A stretch of 64,000 nt of DNA, from contig NZ_MAJS01000090.1 of NCBI RefSeq assembly GCF_001690985.1, positions 147,267 to 211,266 on the forward strand, written 5' to 3'. The notes under the pieces are model-generated. The model worked only from the letters and a program-made list of their open reading frames with translations, was not told the origin of the DNA and ran no database searches. Source of the stretch: Aliivibrio sp. 1S175 (lineage in GTDB: Bacteria; Pseudomonadota; Gammaproteobacteria; Enterobacterales; Vibrionaceae). A program made the position numbers and the translations under genes. Positions 51,804 to 60,620 of this stretch are shown one piece after another (the first letter of the stretch is position 1; the number at the start of each line of letters is the position of its first letter).

Positions 51804-52682
51804 ATGGAAATCACTAACGTTAGCTTCATTGGTTTGGGCGTAATGGGTTACCCAATGGCTCGTCATCTGCAAACTGCAGGTTTCTCAACCACGGTATATA
51901 ACCGCACCGAAGCAAAAGCTAAACAATGGGCTGCGGAATACCAAGGTCAATCAGCTCAAACTCCACGCGAAGCATCAGAAGGCTCAGACATCGTTTTTGT
52001 TTGTGTTGGTAATGATAACGATGTTCGTAGCGTTATTTATGGTGAAGATGGCGTTCTTGCAGGTTTAAAGCCTGGCGCTATTTTAGTCGATAACACCACC
52101 ACATCAGCAACCTTAGCGGTTGAACTTGCTAAAGCGTGTGAAGCACAAGGTAACCAATTTATTGATGCACCTGTTTCTGGTGGTCAAGCCGGTGCTGAAA
52201 ATGGCGTATTAACCGTAATGTGTGGCGGCAATGAAGAAGCTTTCACTACAGCAAAACCTGTAATTCAAAGCTTTGCGAAAGCCATTACCCTTCTTGGTGA
52301 AAATGGCCAAGGTCAACGCTGTAAAATGGCAAACCAAATCTGTATCGCTGGTGTTTTAAAAGGGTTAAGTGAAGCGCTTATTCTTGCTGAAACAGCAAAT
52401 TTGGATATAGACCTTGTCGTTGAAACATTAAAACACGGGGCTGCCGGTTCATGGCAGATGGAAAACCGTGCAAGCACCATGGCGCAAGATAAATTCGATT
52501 TTGGTTTTGCTATCGATTGGATGCGAAAAGATTTAGGCATTTGTCTAGATGAAGCAAAAGCTCATGGGATTAAGCTGCCACTGACTGAAGAAGTCGACCA
52601 AGAATACAAAAACCTTCAAGAGCAAGGTTTAGGTCGAATGGATACGTCTGTGCTAATCAAAGCGGTTAAAGCAAAAGTATAA
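51804..52682 (+). CDS. 3-hydroxyisobutyrate dehydrogenase-family oxidoreductase
   Basis: A 292-residue NAD(P)-dependent beta-hydroxyacid dehydrogenase. The dinucleotide-binding motif is FIGLGVMGYPMARHL (about 8-22). DAPVSGGQAGAENG is the substrate-binding signature and the catalytic Lys is in QRCKMANQI. The C-terminal all-helical domain follows. Members oxidise 3-hydroxyisobutyrate, tartronate semialdehyde, glyoxylate or succinic semialdehyde; specificity cannot be told. Start follows TAAGGAATGAC. Ends at a terminator hairpin. Confidence 0.87.
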   Translation: MEITNVSFIGLGVMGYPMARHLQTAGFSTTVYNRTEAKAKQWAAEYQGQSAQTPREASEGSDIVFVCVGNDNDVRSVIYGEDGVLAGLKPGAILVDNTTTSATLAVELAKACEAQGNQFIDAPVSGGQAGAENGVLTVMCGGNEEAFTTAKPVIQSFAKAITLLGENGQGQRCKMANQICIAGVLKGLSEALILAETANLDIDLVVETLKHGAAGSWQMENRASTMAQDKFDFGFAIDWMRKDLGICLDEAKAHGIKLPLTEEVDQEYKNLQEQGLGRMDTSVLIKAVKAKV

Positions 52683-52708
52683 TTCTACATTGCCAATAAA
52701 TAACTCAA

Positions 52709-52740
52709 AAAGGGGGACAAAGACTGTCGCCCTTTTTACT
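52709..52740 (+). terminator. intrinsic terminator
   Basis: AAAAAGGG...GACA and TGTC...CCCTTTTT arms form a stem around an AAGAC loop, 27 bp after the dehydrogenase stop. Confidence 0.7.
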
Positions 52741-53172
52741 GTAAAGTGTATTCCTCTATTCCCTTTTTTATTCAATTTTCTCATCAGCTTATCTTAACTG
52801 TGATCCACCAATACTTTTGTTTACCCTACCGATTTTTCTACTTTCTTTTGTCTCGTCCTACAGACTGTTACTGCCTTCACATTTTTAACCAATCAAAGAT
52901 AGTGAATACCCTAGATATCGTTGCGGTAGATAACATTTATCTATGTGATATGCATTTTATCTATGGCTACCTAAGATAAATAGCATTTCACCGTATACCA
53001 CCAAAGATCTATGATTATCTCAATGACGTTAGCCTTATAAACAGGTCAACATGTATCGCAGGAAGCACTCTAGAGAGACCGCTTAATACTAAATATAAGC
53101 TGTTGATACCATTAAATTATACCAACGTGATTTTATCGGTTTAAAACTCTATCCCTTTTCAGGAGCAATAAA
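52741..53172. other. intergenic region upstream of the maltodextrin ABC operon
   Basis: About 430 bp of non-coding DNA. One 77-codon open frame is present but looks random (very rich in Phe, Tyr and Cys, no ribosome site). The operon promoter must be here. I found no MalT box, no clean CRP site and no Cra box. A TTTTCAGGAGCAATAAA stretch supplies the ribosome site for the binding-protein gene. Confidence 0.4.
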
Positions 53173-54306
53173 ATGATTAAGAAAATATCGCTTGCCGTTT
53201 CAGCCGCCCTACTATTAAGCAATACCGCAATGGCAGCAGAAAACATTGTTATCGGTGTAGAAAAAAGCTACGTACCTTACTTCACCGAATTGGCTGAACA
53301 GTTCAATCAAGGCAAAGATTTTAAAGTAGAAGTAACTGCAACAAGTATGTTTGATTTACTGGCTGCACTACCAACTCAAAAAGGCAACATTGCTGATATT
53401 TTCATGATCCCAAATGACCGAATCGGTGAATTAGCGGATCAACATTTAATTGCCCCAACCAATTTCACCGTTAACGGTTATACCGATGCAGCAACCAACG
53501 CATCAACCTATAACGGCCAAACCTACATGCTTCCAATGTCTACAGATACAACCCTATTTCTATATAACAAAGACATGTTAAAAGAAGCACCAAAAACACT
53601 GAAAGAAATCCCACCATCAGAATGGGCAGCGAAATTCACTGATTTCTACTTCACTGGCGGTCTATTCATGTCTAACGGTGGTTATATCTTCAAAGACAAT
53701 AACCCTCAAGATATTGGTTTAAATACACCTGACGCAATCAAAGCGGGTTTAGCGGCTCAAGAGCTATATAAAAGTGGCGTGAGTCACTGGACCCTAATGC
53801 AAGATGATACCGTTGCTTATGACATCATGATGAAATACTTCATGGAAGGAAAACTAAAAGCCATTATCAACGGCCCATGGGCAATTGCTGATATTGAAAA
53901 AGCAGGCATTAACGTTGGTGCTGCACCAATTCCAAGTTGGGATGGCAGTCATCCATATAAAGCCCTAACAGGCACAAAAGGGATGACCGTAAATGGTTAC
54001 AGTGATAATCAAGAAGGTGCTCGTGAGTTTATTAAATTCCTAGCGACTCCTGAAAACGCAAACAAATGGTATGCAGACACACGTGAAGTATCACCTAGCC
54101 TATCTGTCAATTACAAAGAAGGCTCTCTACATAAAGCTATCTTTGATGCGACCAATATCGGCCAACCTATGCCAAGTATCCCAGAGTTCATGAAGGTTTG
54201 GGGACCAATGAAAACGGGTCTTGCTCAAATCGCACAAGGTCAAGATGTAAAAGCGGTACTAGATGCAGCCGTTGATACTATCGAAATTGATATCGAAGAC
54301 ATGTAA
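53173..54306 (+). CDS. maltose/maltodextrin-type ABC substrate-binding protein
   Basis: A 377-residue periplasmic protein with a signal peptide ending AMA (about 22). MalE-type landmarks are LPMSTDTTLFLYNKDMLKEAPKTL, AIINGPWAIADIEKAGINVGAAPIPSW and GYSDNQEGAREFIKFLATPENANKWY. It is somewhat diverged from E. coli MalE. It delivers alpha-glucans to the downstream MalF/MalG-like permeases. A very stable stem-loop follows the stop and probably protects this transcript segment. Confidence 0.85.
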   Translation: MIKKISLAVSAALLLSNTAMAAENIVIGVEKSYVPYFTELAEQFNQGKDFKVEVTATSMFDLLAALPTQKGNIADIFMIPNDRIGELADQHLIAPTNFTVNGYTDAATNASTYNGQTYMLPMSTDTTLFLYNKDMLKEAPKTLKEIPPSEWAAKFTDFYFTGGLFMSNGGYIFKDNNPQDIGLNTPDAIKAGLAAQELYKSGVSHWTLMQDDTVAYDIMMKYFMEGKLKAIINGPWAIADIEKAGINVGAAPIPSWDGSHPYKALTGTKGMTVNGYSDNQEGAREFIKFLATPENANKWYADTREVSPSLSVNYKEGSLHKAIFDATNIGQPMPSIPEFMKVWGPMKTGLAQIAQGQDVKAVLDAAVDTIEIDIEDM

Positions 54307-54334
54307 CCCACACCCATTCGATTTTCACTCTATC

Positions 54335-54365
54335 TGCACGATGCCGAATCACTCAGCATCGTGCA
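54335..54365 (+). repeat. stem-loop between binding protein and permease genes
   Basis: TGCACGATGC and GCATCGTGCA form a perfect 10-bp stem around an 11-nt loop. There is no T-run, so it is not a simple terminator. Such structures after binding-protein genes usually protect the upstream message and raise its level over the permease genes. Confidence 0.75.
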
Positions 54366-54418
54366 ATACAAAGACATGACATATCTACACAACACTAATA
54401 AATAAGTAGGTTATTTAC

Positions 54419-55717
54419 ATGAGTCAACAGTTTGTATTCTGGCTCTCTATGCTTATTCCTGGCAGTGGACACCTTCTACTGCGTCGAATGCGAGAGACTC
54501 TATTTGGATTCTCTATATTGGCTTTAGAGATATTGGTTTTTATTCAATTTACCCTTCCTAATTTCCGTCTATTGGCTGTCGAACAACCGAATGGAAAAAT
54601 CACTATTGGTGCAGAGCGCTTTGTAGATGATTCTTTTCTTATCATGGTAGGTTCAACCGTTGGCGCAATGATGATCTTAGTCTTTTTCGCATTGCACTAC
54701 GCCTTTGCTCGCGATGCAAAAGACGTAAAACGACAAATAGATGAATCTGGTTTTGCAATTACGTTTACTGAAAAAGTACGCGGATTATCACACGAAATCG
54801 TACCTAATCTAATTACCGCACCTAAGTTCATATTGCTGTTTGTTTTTGCTTTACTGCCAGCAATTGTTTCTATTGTAGTGGCCTTTACTAACTTCAAACG
54901 CCCTGTTTTACCACCAGCATTTCTTATTGAATGGAAAGGCTTTACCAACTTTGAGCGTTTGTTCACGAACGAACGTACTGCTGCTGCATTCCAAGAAACC
55001 TTGTCATGGACACTCACCTGGACCTTCTGTGCTTCTGCCTTGACTATCGTTCTAGGTACCGTCCTTGCCGTTGTAGCAAACAATAAACACATCAGAGGGA
55101 AAAAATTCTTCCGTACTGTGTACATTTTACCTTGGGCGGTTCCTGCTTTCTTAACCATTCTTGTTTTCCAACTTTTCTTCTCAAAGATTGGCGGCATGAA
55201 CACCATGGTTATCCCGTTTTTCACCGGTAACGAATACGATGTAAGCACAGCAATTGGCTTCTTCCTAAACGCAGATTACGCCAAAATCACCATCATACTA
55301 ATTCAAGCATGGTTAGGCTTCCCTTACGTATTTATCTTAGTAACGGGTGTATTACAAACCATTCCTGATGACTTGTATGAAGCCAGTGCCATCGATGGTG
55401 GTAACGCATGGACCAACTTCTTCGACATCACTCTACCCTTGATATTGATCAGTGTTGCTCCGGTGTTTATTACTCAATTTACCTTCAACTTTAATAACGT
55501 CACCATCGTTTACATGTTAGGTGAGGCAACGGTTCAAACCGTAGGGTCAATCTACAAACCACTCGATACGATTTCATCTCTTGGTTTCCGCTTAATGATG
55601 GATGCTAAATACAACGAAGCGGCGGTATATACCTTAATCACCAGTACAGTTGTTGGTGCCGTGGTCTTGTATTCATGGTTGAAAGCGGGTGCCTTTAAAA
55701 ATGAGGAAGTGATGTAA
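54419..55717 (+). CDS. maltodextrin-type ABC permease (MalF-like)
   Basis: A 432-residue inner-membrane protein with about eight helices. Two N-terminal helices and a short soluble region precede the conserved core; the EAA loop is EASAIDGGNAWTNFFDITLPL. It lacks most of the large periplasmic P2 loop of E. coli MalF (514 residues), resembling compact MalF-type proteins. With the next gene it forms the transport channel; their coding regions overlap by one base (TAATG). Confidence 0.88.
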   Translation: MSQQFVFWLSMLIPGSGHLLLRRMRETLFGFSILALEILVFIQFTLPNFRLLAVEQPNGKITIGAERFVDDSFLIMVGSTVGAMMILVFFALHYAFARDAKDVKRQIDESGFAITFTEKVRGLSHEIVPNLITAPKFILLFVFALLPAIVSIVVAFTNFKRPVLPPAFLIEWKGFTNFERLFTNERTAAAFQETLSWTLTWTFCASALTIVLGTVLAVVANNKHIRGKKFFRTVYILPWAVPAFLTILVFQLFFSKIGGMNTMVIPFFTGNEYDVSTAIGFFLNADYAKITIILIQAWLGFPYVFILVTGVLQTIPDDLYEASAIDGGNAWTNFFDITLPLILISVAPVFITQFTFNFNNVTIVYMLGEATVQTVGSIYKPLDTISSLGFRLMMDAKYNEAAVYTLITSTVVGAVVLYSWLKAGAFKNEEVM

Positions 55718-56631
55718 TGGACAAAGCAATCCCTTTAGCACGCCAAATCAAAGCAAAACGTTTTAATCGTCATGTCATCACGAAGAACATGGGTGTGGCT
55801 TGTTGTTATGCGTTTCTGATCTCGATGGCAGTGATCATTCTTTACCCAATATTAGTGACCTTAATGAGTGCGTTTAACGTGAGTAATTCACTGTATTCAA
55901 CCTCATTTTTCCCTGAGAATTTCAGTCTAACGGAAAATTTTGTTCAGCTTTTCAATGATACGCCTTATTTGAGTTGGTACCGAAATACCTTCTTAGTATC
56001 GATAATTACCATGATTCTTTCTACGTTTATCGTGACAATTTCTGGGTTTGTTTATTCTCGTTATCGTTACCAATCACGTAAAAGTGCATTAATGTCATTA
56101 CTGATTATTCAAATTATCCCATCAGGCAGTGGCTTAATTGCTCTGTATGCGATTGCGAACTCTATCGGTATTTACAGCTCTGCCAACGCCACACTTTATA
56201 CGTATATCTTTATGATCCTCATCTACACCACAGGTGGTATCACAATGAATACGATTTTAATGAAAGGCTATTACGATTCGATTCCTCGCGCATTAGATGA
56301 ATCAGCAAAAATTGATGGCGCAACTCAAATGCAGATCTTCAAAGAAATCCTACTGCCATTAGTTAAACCAATGATCATGGTTATCGCTATCTTCTGTTTC
56401 TTAGGTCCAATTGGCGACATCATCATGCCTAAGTTCCTGATTGCAAGTATGGATTCAGAAGCGAAAACACTGGCAGTTGGCCTTATGGGTCTTATCAATA
56501 ACATCAAAGAATCAAGCTACAACGTATTCGCAGCAGGCGCGGTCTTAGCAGCAATTCCGCCTGTTATCGTTTTCTATAAATTTCAAGATTATATCGTGGG
56601 CGGCTTAACGTCTGGTGGAGTAAAAGGCTAA
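55717..56631 (+). CDS. maltodextrin-type ABC permease (MalG-like)
   Basis: A 304-residue inner-membrane protein with six helices. The EAA loop DESAKIDGATQMQIFKEILLPLVKPM (about 196-221) contacts the ATPase, and the C-terminal GLTSGGVKG is the typical MalG tail. It overlaps the preceding permease and the following ATPase start by one base each. Confidence 0.9.
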   Translation: MDKAIPLARQIKAKRFNRHVITKNMGVACCYAFLISMAVIILYPILVTLMSAFNVSNSLYSTSFFPENFSLTENFVQLFNDTPYLSWYRNTFLVSIITMILSTFIVTISGFVYSRYRYQSRKSALMSLLIIQIIPSGSGLIALYAIANSIGIYSSANATLYTYIFMILIYTTGGITMNTILMKGYYDSIPRALDESAKIDGATQMQIFKEILLPLVKPMIMVIAIFCFLGPIGDIIMPKFLIASMDSEAKTLAVGLMGLINNIKESSYNVFAAGAVLAAIPPVIVFYKFQDYIVGGLTSGGVKG

Positions 56632-57767
56632 TGAGCAAAATTTCATTAAGAAACATCAATAAAAAATACCCAAATTCTGATACGTGCTCAGTGCGTGATT
56701 TCAATCTCGATATTGAAGAAGGGGAATTCATTGTTCTTGTCGGTCCATCAGGCTGTGGTAAATCCACCACGCTACGTATGATCGCAGGCTTAGAAGACAT
56801 TACTGATGGCCAGTTCATTATCGATGGCGAAGTAGTCAACGATGTTAGCTCAAAAGATCGTGATATTGCGATGGTATTCCAAAGTTATGCGCTTTACCCA
56901 CACATGTCAGTGCGTGACAACATTGGCTACGGCCTAAAGTTACGTAACTACCCTAGTGATGATATTAAAAGCTCGGTTGACAACATCTCTGAAGATCTAT
57001 TTTTAACGGAATATCTAGAGCGTAAACCAAAAGAGCTTTCAGGCGGTCAGCGTCAGCGTGTGGCTTTAGGCCGAGCAATGGTTCGTACCCCTAAATTGTA
57101 TTTAATGGATGAACCACTAAGTAATTTGGATGCGAAGTTACGTACCACAACCCGTACTGAAATCTCTCGCATGCACAGAGACAAAGGCGCTATCACAATT
57201 TACGTAACCCATGACCAAGTTGAAGCAATGACCATGGCAGACCGTATTGTATTAATGTCGATGGGTGAAGTTCAACAAATTGGTTCTCCAAAAGAGCTAT
57301 TTACTAACCCTAAAAACTGTTTTGTAGCCACTTTCATGGGCATGCCATCAATGAACCTTATTGAAGGAATGTACGAAGGCGGTCAATTCATGTGTCCTTC
57401 TTTCTCGATTACCTTGAATGAAAGTGACCAACAAATCCTAAATAACGCTGGTTATAACGGAAAGCCTGTCACGTTAGGCGCACGTTCTAGTGCCATTCGC
57501 TCTGGTAAAAAATACCGCGATGCGTTCCCTGATTGTTGTTTTGAAGTCACTGCGCTTAACAGCGAATATTTAGGCGATGCGATTAACGTGTTCTTTAATG
57601 CCGCACCCATGAATCTATTTGTGGGCACATTAGGCACTGGCGAACCAGATGTTGAGATTGATGAAAAAATCACTCTGGTTATCGACAACACCAAACTGCA
57701 TTTCTTTGATACTGAAACGGAAGAATCCATCAAGTACTCAATCAAATCTGCTGAATTTAAGAAATAA
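56631..57767 (+). CDS. sugar ABC transporter ATPase (MalK/MsmX-like)
   Basis: A 378-residue ATPase with Walker A GPSGCGKST (38-46), Q-loop FQSYALYPHMSV, signature LSGGQRQRVALGRAMV, Walker B LYLMDEPLSNLDAKL and switch YVTHDQVEAM. The C-terminal TOBE/OB regulatory domain covers about 240-378. It powers the two upstream permeases. A perfect stem-loop follows 12 bp after the stop. Confidence 0.92.
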   Translation: MSKISLRNINKKYPNSDTCSVRDFNLDIEEGEFIVLVGPSGCGKSTTLRMIAGLEDITDGQFIIDGEVVNDVSSKDRDIAMVFQSYALYPHMSVRDNIGYGLKLRNYPSDDIKSSVDNISEDLFLTEYLERKPKELSGGQRQRVALGRAMVRTPKLYLMDEPLSNLDAKLRTTTRTEISRMHRDKGAITIYVTHDQVEAMTMADRIVLMSMGEVQQIGSPKELFTNPKNCFVATFMGMPSMNLIEGMYEGGQFMCPSFSITLNESDQQILNNAGYNGKPVTLGARSSAIRSGKKYRDAFPDCCFEVTALNSEYLGDAINVFFNAAPMNLFVGTLGTGEPDVEIDEKITLVIDNTKLHFFDTETEESIKYSIKSAEFKK

Positions 57768-57779
57768 AATAAAACCATT

Positions 57780-57808
57780 TATTGCCCTCTCTCATTGAGG
57801 GCAATAAA
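57780..57808 (+). repeat. stem-loop after the ATPase gene
   Basis: TTATTGCCCTC and GAGGGCAATAA form a perfect 11-bp stem around a 7-nt loop. No proper T-run follows. It may attenuate transcription into the enzyme genes or shield the transport-gene message. Confidence 0.7.
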
Positions 57809-57849
57809 CCCTGTTTTATAAACAACACTGTTAAACAAGGAGTCACATT

Positions 57850-58473
57850 TTGAATTTTCGCGGCCAACTTCAACGCATTCACGACTATATGCTTCATATT
57901 GCAGTCGCTGTCGTTATTTTCATTACCGGCTTTATCATTGCTTATAGTAGCCTTCCTAAGCCATCATTTGACTACTCAACCTTTACTGAACAGCAGCAAA
58001 ATTTTAAACAATGTGTGAATAATGATGAGCTATTTTCCTCAGCACAACAGTTTGAAAATAACTATTTAACCCTGCCATTAGAAGTCATTAACGCCCAATA
58101 CAAAGCACTGCGTGATCAGATCCCAAGTGATTGCGGCTCTTTCCATGTAGAGAGCAGCTATGAACAGTTGCAAGAAATGGCATTACCCGTATTAGCTGAA
58201 GCCCAGCGTTTTTATGGCACTAAAGACGTAAAAGCAGTGAACGCTGTGTATACCACGCCCTCTCAATACAACGCACTGCTTACACAGCCTCAGCCTTATC
58301 TGTTTTTCATTTCTGATAATGCACAAGAGCGCATTACTGCATTCAAAGTAACACCAACTAAAAATGAGGTTCAAATTACCCCGCTTTGGGGATACGAAGA
58401 AAGCCAAAATCTCGCGTATACCCAAGGTGAAGTGCAAAAACTCTTACTCGTTTATAACGAAATAAAAAGCTAA
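57850..58473 (+). CDS. membrane-anchored hypothetical protein of the maltodextrin operon
   Basis: A 207-residue protein starting at TTG; AAGGAG seven bases upstream decides this start, and no ATG is available before residue 14. One N-terminal membrane helix (HIAVAVVIFITGFIIAYSSL, about 16-35) anchors a periplasmic domain with two Cys (FKQCVNNDE, IPSDCGSFHV) that could form a disulfide. I do not recognise the family. Its place between the ATPase and the debranching enzyme suggests a role in periplasmic handling or sensing of glucans. Confidence 0.65.
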   Translation: MNFRGQLQRIHDYMLHIAVAVVIFITGFIIAYSSLPKPSFDYSTFTEQQQNFKQCVNNDELFSSAQQFENNYLTLPLEVINAQYKALRDQIPSDCGSFHVESSYEQLQEMALPVLAEAQRFYGTKDVKAVNAVYTTPSQYNALLTQPQPYLFFISDNAQERITAFKVTPTKNEVQITPLWGYEESQNLAYTQGEVQKLLLVYNEIKS

Positions 58474-58557
58474 CAATAAACTCCCCTGCCAATTTAAAAT
58501 CACCAATCTAAGTGAATAAAGGCGGGGTAACATTTGACATTAAATCGTAAGGTTCAC

Positions 58558-60531
58558 ATGAAAATATCTCTTTCTAAAGCCAATTTTCGCGATATGACTC
58601 GCCTTGAAGAATCAAACTACTTATTAACGAATGGATTAGGTGGTTACTCTTCTCTTACCCTTGCAGGATCGTGCACCCGTACCGATCACGCCTTATTTAT
58701 GGCAAGCCTTGTTGCGCCTAATAATCGTTTTTGTTTTGTTCGCCATTTGGATGATCGTATTACGCTATCAAACCAAGAAAGCCATCCGCTGTCGTCTCAA
58801 GCAAACGTAAACCCTTATGATTCTGTTGATTCAACACTGTTATTTGATAACTTCAGTCAAACCTACCTTCCTGTTTTCACTTATCGAATTGATGGTATTG
58901 AAATAACCAAAACCCTTGTTATGACCCATGAAGTCAACCGACTTGCCGTTAAATATCAGGTGTTCAACCCATTACAACAAGCCTTTACCTTAAATATAAC
59001 GCCGAAATATCAATTCTGTTCAAAAGGACAAAACCTATCAAAAGAACAAGAATTTACGCACCAAGAAGGTAAAATCAGCAGTAATAATCAGACCTTAGCT
59101 TATCGTCATAATGGCGTAGATTCCGCATTAGACACGCCTCGTTATGAATCAGGCCTGTTCTTCTCTTATGATGCACGAGATGGCCGCCCTGCGACTGACG
59201 CTCAAATGTCACTGCATACTATCGACTTTACCGGTAGCGACACTCACGAAGCATTTTATGTCATCTTTGAAGCAGAAGAAGAACGCGCTGCCTTACTAGC
59301 AACTCAATCAGTAGATGCCATGATTGATACTGAAATTAAACGCCAAAAAACCTATATTGAACAAGCTCAAATTAAGAGTGTTTTTGGCCAACAACTCGTG
59401 CGTGCCAGTGAGCAATTTGTGGTTGACCGCGATTCTACCGAATCAAAATCAATCATTGCCGGTTACCCATTCTTTGCTGATTGGGGTCGTGACACCATGA
59501 TTGCGCTTTGGGGATGTAATTTATCGACCAATCAATTTGAAGATGCAAAACAGATCTTCCGCACCTTTATTCGTTATGAGCGTCGTGGCGTATTACCCAA
59601 TCTCTTCCCGGAAGCTGGGGTTGAGCCAATGTATAACACCATTGATGCCTCGTTGTTATTTATCGTTAGCCTTTATGAATACTACCAAGCCAGTGGTGAT
59701 ATAGAGTTCATCCGTGATGAAGCCTACGAGTGCATGACAAACATCTATCAGCATTATCGTAACGGTACTGATTTTGATATTAAGATGCTTGATAACGGCT
59801 TAATCAGCGGCGGCAGCGGCTTTGATCAACTGACTTGGATGGACATTCGTTATGGCGATATCGTTCCAACACCACGACACGGTTGTGCAGTAGAGATCAA
59901 TGCACTTTGGTTTAATGCGTTGTCTATTTTGGATTTCTTTAATCAAAAACTGAACACACCAATGCCAGAGTTACCAGCACTTGTAGAACAAGTAAAAGTC
60001 ACCTTTAACGATGAGTTTTACAACGAGGCTGGGTACTTAAATGATTGGATTAAAGGAGGCGAAGTAAACCAACAAATCCGTCCAAACCAAGCTTATGCAC
60101 TAGGTTTACCTTTCCCAATTTTAAGTCAAGAAAGAGCGCGTTCTGTCATTCTTACTATTTATAAAGAATTGTATTCGCCACTGGGGTTACGATCTCTTGC
60201 GATGAATGATCCTGAGTTTAAGGCCGTTTGTACAGGTTCTCATTTCGATCGTGATATGGCATACCACCAAGGTACCGTTTGGGGCTTTATGATTGGTCAA
60301 TTCTTAATGGGTATATTACGTCAATTCCCACAAGATAGAGACTTACTTCGTATTGTTGAACAGTTTATTGAACATAACCAAGATGGACTTTATGAAGGCT
60401 GTATTGGACAACTTGCCGAGATTTATGATGGTTATTCACCAAGTCAATCTCGTGGTTGTTTTGCTCAAGCCTGGAGTGTTAGTGAAGTTTTGCGTGTCGT
60501 GAAATATTACGAACAAACGCACCAAAAATAG
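58558..60531 (+). CDS. amylo-alpha-1,6-glucosidase / debranching enzyme (GDE family)
   Basis: A 657-residue cytoplasmic enzyme. The N-terminal bacterial GDE domain reads SNYLLTNGLGGYSSLTLAGSCTRTDHALFMASL. The (alpha/alpha)6 catalytic domain has SIIAGYPFFADWGRDTMIALWG, the GDE_C signature, and NLFPEAGVEPMYNTIDASLLFI. It cleaves alpha-1,6 branches of limit dextrins. I chose the ATG at 58558 after AAGGTTCAC; the frame opens at a TTG eight codons earlier. No signal peptide is seen, so substrates must arrive through the ABC transporter. Confidence 0.87.
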   Translation: MKISLSKANFRDMTRLEESNYLLTNGLGGYSSLTLAGSCTRTDHALFMASLVAPNNRFCFVRHLDDRITLSNQESHPLSSQANVNPYDSVDSTLLFDNFSQTYLPVFTYRIDGIEITKTLVMTHEVNRLAVKYQVFNPLQQAFTLNITPKYQFCSKGQNLSKEQEFTHQEGKISSNNQTLAYRHNGVDSALDTPRYESGLFFSYDARDGRPATDAQMSLHTIDFTGSDTHEAFYVIFEAEEERAALLATQSVDAMIDTEIKRQKTYIEQAQIKSVFGQQLVRASEQFVVDRDSTESKSIIAGYPFFADWGRDTMIALWGCNLSTNQFEDAKQIFRTFIRYERRGVLPNLFPEAGVEPMYNTIDASLLFIVSLYEYYQASGDIEFIRDEAYECMTNIYQHYRNGTDFDIKMLDNGLISGGSGFDQLTWMDIRYGDIVPTPRHGCAVEINALWFNALSILDFFNQKLNTPMPELPALVEQVKVTFNDEFYNEAGYLNDWIKGGEVNQQIRPNQAYALGLPFPILSQERARSVILTIYKELYSPLGLRSLAMNDPEFKAVCTGSHFDRDMAYHQGTVWGFMIGQFLMGILRQFPQDRDLLRIVEQFIEHNQDGLYEGCIGQLAEIYDGYSPSQSRGCFAQAWSVSEVLRVVKYYEQTHQK

Positions 60532-60553
60532 AATTTCATATTTAAGTAATTAT

Positions 60554-60597
60554 ACTAACCTGAGTAGCTATCACGTCAGATAGTTATTTGGGTTGGT
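60554..60597 (+). ncRNA. long G.U-containing RNA hairpin between enzyme genes
   Basis: The 44-nt segment folds as a continuous 19-bp stem with a 6-nt loop (ACGTCA) if five G.U pairs are allowed. On the opposite strand those pairs would be A.C mismatches, so the structure favours the plus-strand RNA. It sits 22 bp after the debranching-enzyme stop and 23 bp before the GH13 start. This may be a processing, stability or translation element. Confidence 0.55.
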
Positions 60598-60620
60598 ACT
60601 TTCATTAAACGGTATTAATC

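Noticed and set aside
52746..52979. 77-codon open frame in the gap before the maltodextrin operon
   Set aside because: The composition is unusual (many Phe, Tyr, Cys), it lacks a ribosome site, and it resembles chance translation of AT-rich DNA.
54697..55248. 183-codon minus-strand frame inside the MalF-like gene
   Set aside because: It is the antisense shadow of a strongly supported permease, with no independent evidence.
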